This document shows, piece by piece, positions 5,094 through 6,292 of a stretch of 6,292 nt of DNA. The notes beneath the pieces were generated by a model. The model did no database searches. It saw only the letters and a list, made by a program, of their open reading frames with translations, and was not told the origin of the DNA. Origin of the DNA: Microbacteriaceae bacterium (lineage in GTDB: Bacteria; Actinomycetota; Actinomycetes; Actinomycetales; Microbacteriaceae). The number at the start of each line of letters is the position of its first letter. Position 1 is the first letter of the stretch. The DNA lies in assembly GCA_016463265.1 (NCBI GenBank), contig JAEMRP010000058.1, positions 1 to 6,292 of the forward strand, given 5' to 3'. The translations under genes were made by a program, and so were the position numbers.

Positions 5094-6236
5094 ATGGTAA
5101 CAATCGACATTCTCGTAATGGTGGCGTCCTCCGTGGCCGTCATCGCCATCGGCGCGACCTACTTGTTTTTTCGATCGGTGCGGATGCGTCCCAGAAATTC
5201 CCAATCCGACGAATCACTTACCGACATGGCTTCGAGTCTCATCAGCGTTTTAGCAACGGCCGGGTTTGTCGTTGACAATTCACTAGCGGTGCTTCGCGCA
5301 ACCAACAGCGCCATCGCTCTGGGACTGGTATCGGGTCGCGTGATCCGGAGCAACGAAATTCGAAAGCTGGTGCGCAGCGCCAGGGACTCCGATTCACCCC
5401 ACGAAGTCGAGTTCGAGCTGACGCTCGGTGCAGGCGGTGACGTTCGATATTTGCACGCGAGAGCGGTGTCCATTGGGAGCGGTTTCGTACTGGTCCTAGT
5501 TGAAGACTCAACCGATGAGCGCGACTTCGAGACGATCCGTCGCGACTTCATCGCGAATGTCACCCACGAAATCAAAACTCCCATCGGGGCCATCACTCTG
5601 CTCAGTGAGGCGATGGAAGGTGCGCTGGACGACCCTAAACAGATGCACAAGTTTGCCGACAGTCTTCGCCGCGAGGCGCGGCGCCTGTCCAACCTCGTGA
5701 CCGAGATTATTCAATTGTCGCGGGTTGAATCGTCCGACATCCTGTCGAGTGCCCGTCCCATCAATATCGGCGCTGTCATCCGCGAGGCTCTCGAACGCAC
5801 GGTTGTCATTGCCGAGGCGAAAGCCATCGACATCAACGCCAAGTTCCCCGACGATGTCCTCGTCATGGGGGACGGGGAGTTGCTGACCGTTGCCGTGAAA
5901 AACCTTCTCGAGAACGCGATTCAATATTCGGACAAAAATCAACAGGTTGGTATTGGGGTGACTACCCGAAAAGGACACGTCGACATAATCGTGACAGATC
6001 AGGGAGTCGGTATCCCCGCCGACGAACAGGCCCGCGTGTTTGAACGGTTTTACCGAGTAGATGAATCCCGCGACCGCACGACGGGTGGAACCGGCCTCGG
6101 ACTGAGTCTCGTGAAGCACATCAGCATGAGTCACCGCGGTGAGGTAACGCTTTTCTCACAGCAGGGTGTCGGTTCAACATTTACCATTCGCCTGCCTAGG
6201 CTTGTGGATACTAGCGAGGAGAACTCCCATGAGTAG
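5094..6236 (+). CDS. senX3: SenX3/PhoR-type sensor histidine kinase
   Basis: Membrane-bound kinase of the phosphate-responsive two-component system. The 380-residue protein has one clear membrane segment at about 6-27, an arginine-rich stop (FFRSVRMRPR) and a PAS-like cytoplasmic sensor at about 42-140. A dimerization/phosphoacceptor region follows with RRDFIANVTHEIKTP (149-163) and the phosphorylated H158. The catalytic domain has N-box NLLENAIQYS (270-279), G1 DQGVGI (302-307), F-box FERFYRVD (316-323) and G2 GGTGLGL (331-337). All catalytic motifs are intact. The H-box, F-box and G2 regions resemble mycobacterial SenX3 closely; the Streptomyces counterpart is called PhoR. The ATG at 5094 is preferred because the membrane segment begins just after it and a -10 sits 7 bases upstream. 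The longer frame from 4950 would overlap the phoU start and translate the PHO-box region. It overlaps the response-regulator gene by 8 bases and is divergent from phoU. Confidence 0.92.
   Translation: MVTIDILVMVASSVAVIAIGATYLFFRSVRMRPRNSQSDESLTDMASSLISVLATAGFVVDNSLAVLRATNSAIALGLVSGRVIRSNEIRKLVRSARDSDSPHEVEFELTLGAGGDVRYLHARAVSIGSGFVLVLVEDSTDERDFETIRRDFIANVTHEIKTPIGAITLLSEAMEGALDDPKQMHKFADSLRREARRLSNLVTEIIQLSRVESSDILSSARPINIGAVIREALERTVVIAEAKAIDINAKFPDDVLVMGDGELLTVAVKNLLENAIQYSDKNQQVGIGVTTRKGHVDIIVTDQGVGIPADEQARVFERFYRVDESRDRTTGGTGLGLSLVKHISMSHRGEVTLFSQQGVGSTFTIRLPRLVDTSEENSHE
6216..6221 (+). promoter_or_regulatory. Ribosome binding site of the response regulator gene inside the kinase 3' end
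   Basis: GAGGAG lies 7 bases before the ATG at 6229 and within the last codons of the kinase gene, so the regulator is probably translated in step with the kinase from the same message. The bases GGAGAACTCC form a short self-complementary element with a two-base loop, too tight to treat as a real hairpin. Confidence 0.65.
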
Positions 6237-6292
6237 CGTGCTCGTAGTCGAAGACGAACAATCCCTGCGGGAACCCCTCGTGTACATCCTTC
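6229..6292 (+). CDS. regX3: OmpR-type response regulator, N-terminal fragment (RegX3/PhoP-like), cut by the window edge
   Basis: Only 21 codons are visible, MSSVLVVEDEQSLREPLVYI and a leucine. They form the first strand of a receiver domain with the acidic Mg-binding cluster E8-D9-E10, and resemble the start of mycobacterial RegX3 and streptomycete PhoP. Its ATG lies inside the end of the kinase gene (ATGAGTAG contains both the regulator start and the kinase stop TAG) and has GAGGAG upstream. The DNA-binding domain and phosphorylated aspartate are beyond the window, so assignment to the OmpR/PhoB class rests on the partner kinase. It is the likely protein that binds the PHO-box array upstream. 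Confidence 0.85.
   Translation, partial: MSSVLVVEDEQSLREPLVYIL

Noticed and set aside
4952..5149. 66-residue N-terminal extension of PhoU
   Set aside because: PhoU homology starts at the ATG at 4951 and a good ribosome site lies directly before it; the extension crosses into the kinase gene.
5508..6134. 208-codon minus-strand open frame
   Set aside because: It is antisense to the catalytic half of the kinase, whose motifs are intact; no start signal or domain supports it.

Overview
This window looks like ordinary chromosomal backbone from a moderately GC-rich actinobacterium, probably Micrococcales and possibly Microbacteriaceae. The evidence is the actinobacterial form of SerRS motif 3, a PhoU that resembles mycobacterial PhoY, a SenX3-like kinase, the pheA-serS-HAD cluster, and two leaderless-looking TAnnnT starts. 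The family placement is inferred from remembered proteins; no search was run. I see no mobile element, CRISPR array, prophage or undescribed multi-gene system.

Left part (1-3130), minus strand. A tight pheA, serS and HAD-phosphatase cluster is read leftward. The pheA-serS gap is 2 bases and the serS-HAD junction is a TGATG overlap. A tRNA-Ser(UGA), cut by the window edge, follows 32 bases after the HAD gene. The cluster therefore joins phenylalanine synthesis, serine-tRNA charging, a generic phosphatase and a serine tRNA.

Middle part (3158-4295). A minus-strand M15B-type D,D-carboxypeptidase lipoprotein gene stands back to back with a plus-strand gene for a 90-residue YjdJ/NATD1-type GNAT protein, separated by 97 bases. 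The lipoprotein gene starts with GTG and appears leaderless.

Right part (4292-6292). phoU (minus) diverges from a SenX3/PhoR-type histidine kinase gene (plus), which overlaps by 8 bases a response-regulator gene cut by the right edge. The 142-base intergenic region carries a PHO-box-like array: three 11-base units, the one nearest phoU containing a perfect GTTCACC core. The arrangement matches phosphate-starvation control: the kinase and regulator sense and answer phosphate limitation, PhoU damps the signal, and the regulator probably feeds back on this intergenic region. phoU and the GNAT gene converge and share a CTAG that supplies both stop codons.

There is no gene-free stretch longer than 142 bases, and I could not identify a convincing rho-independent terminator.
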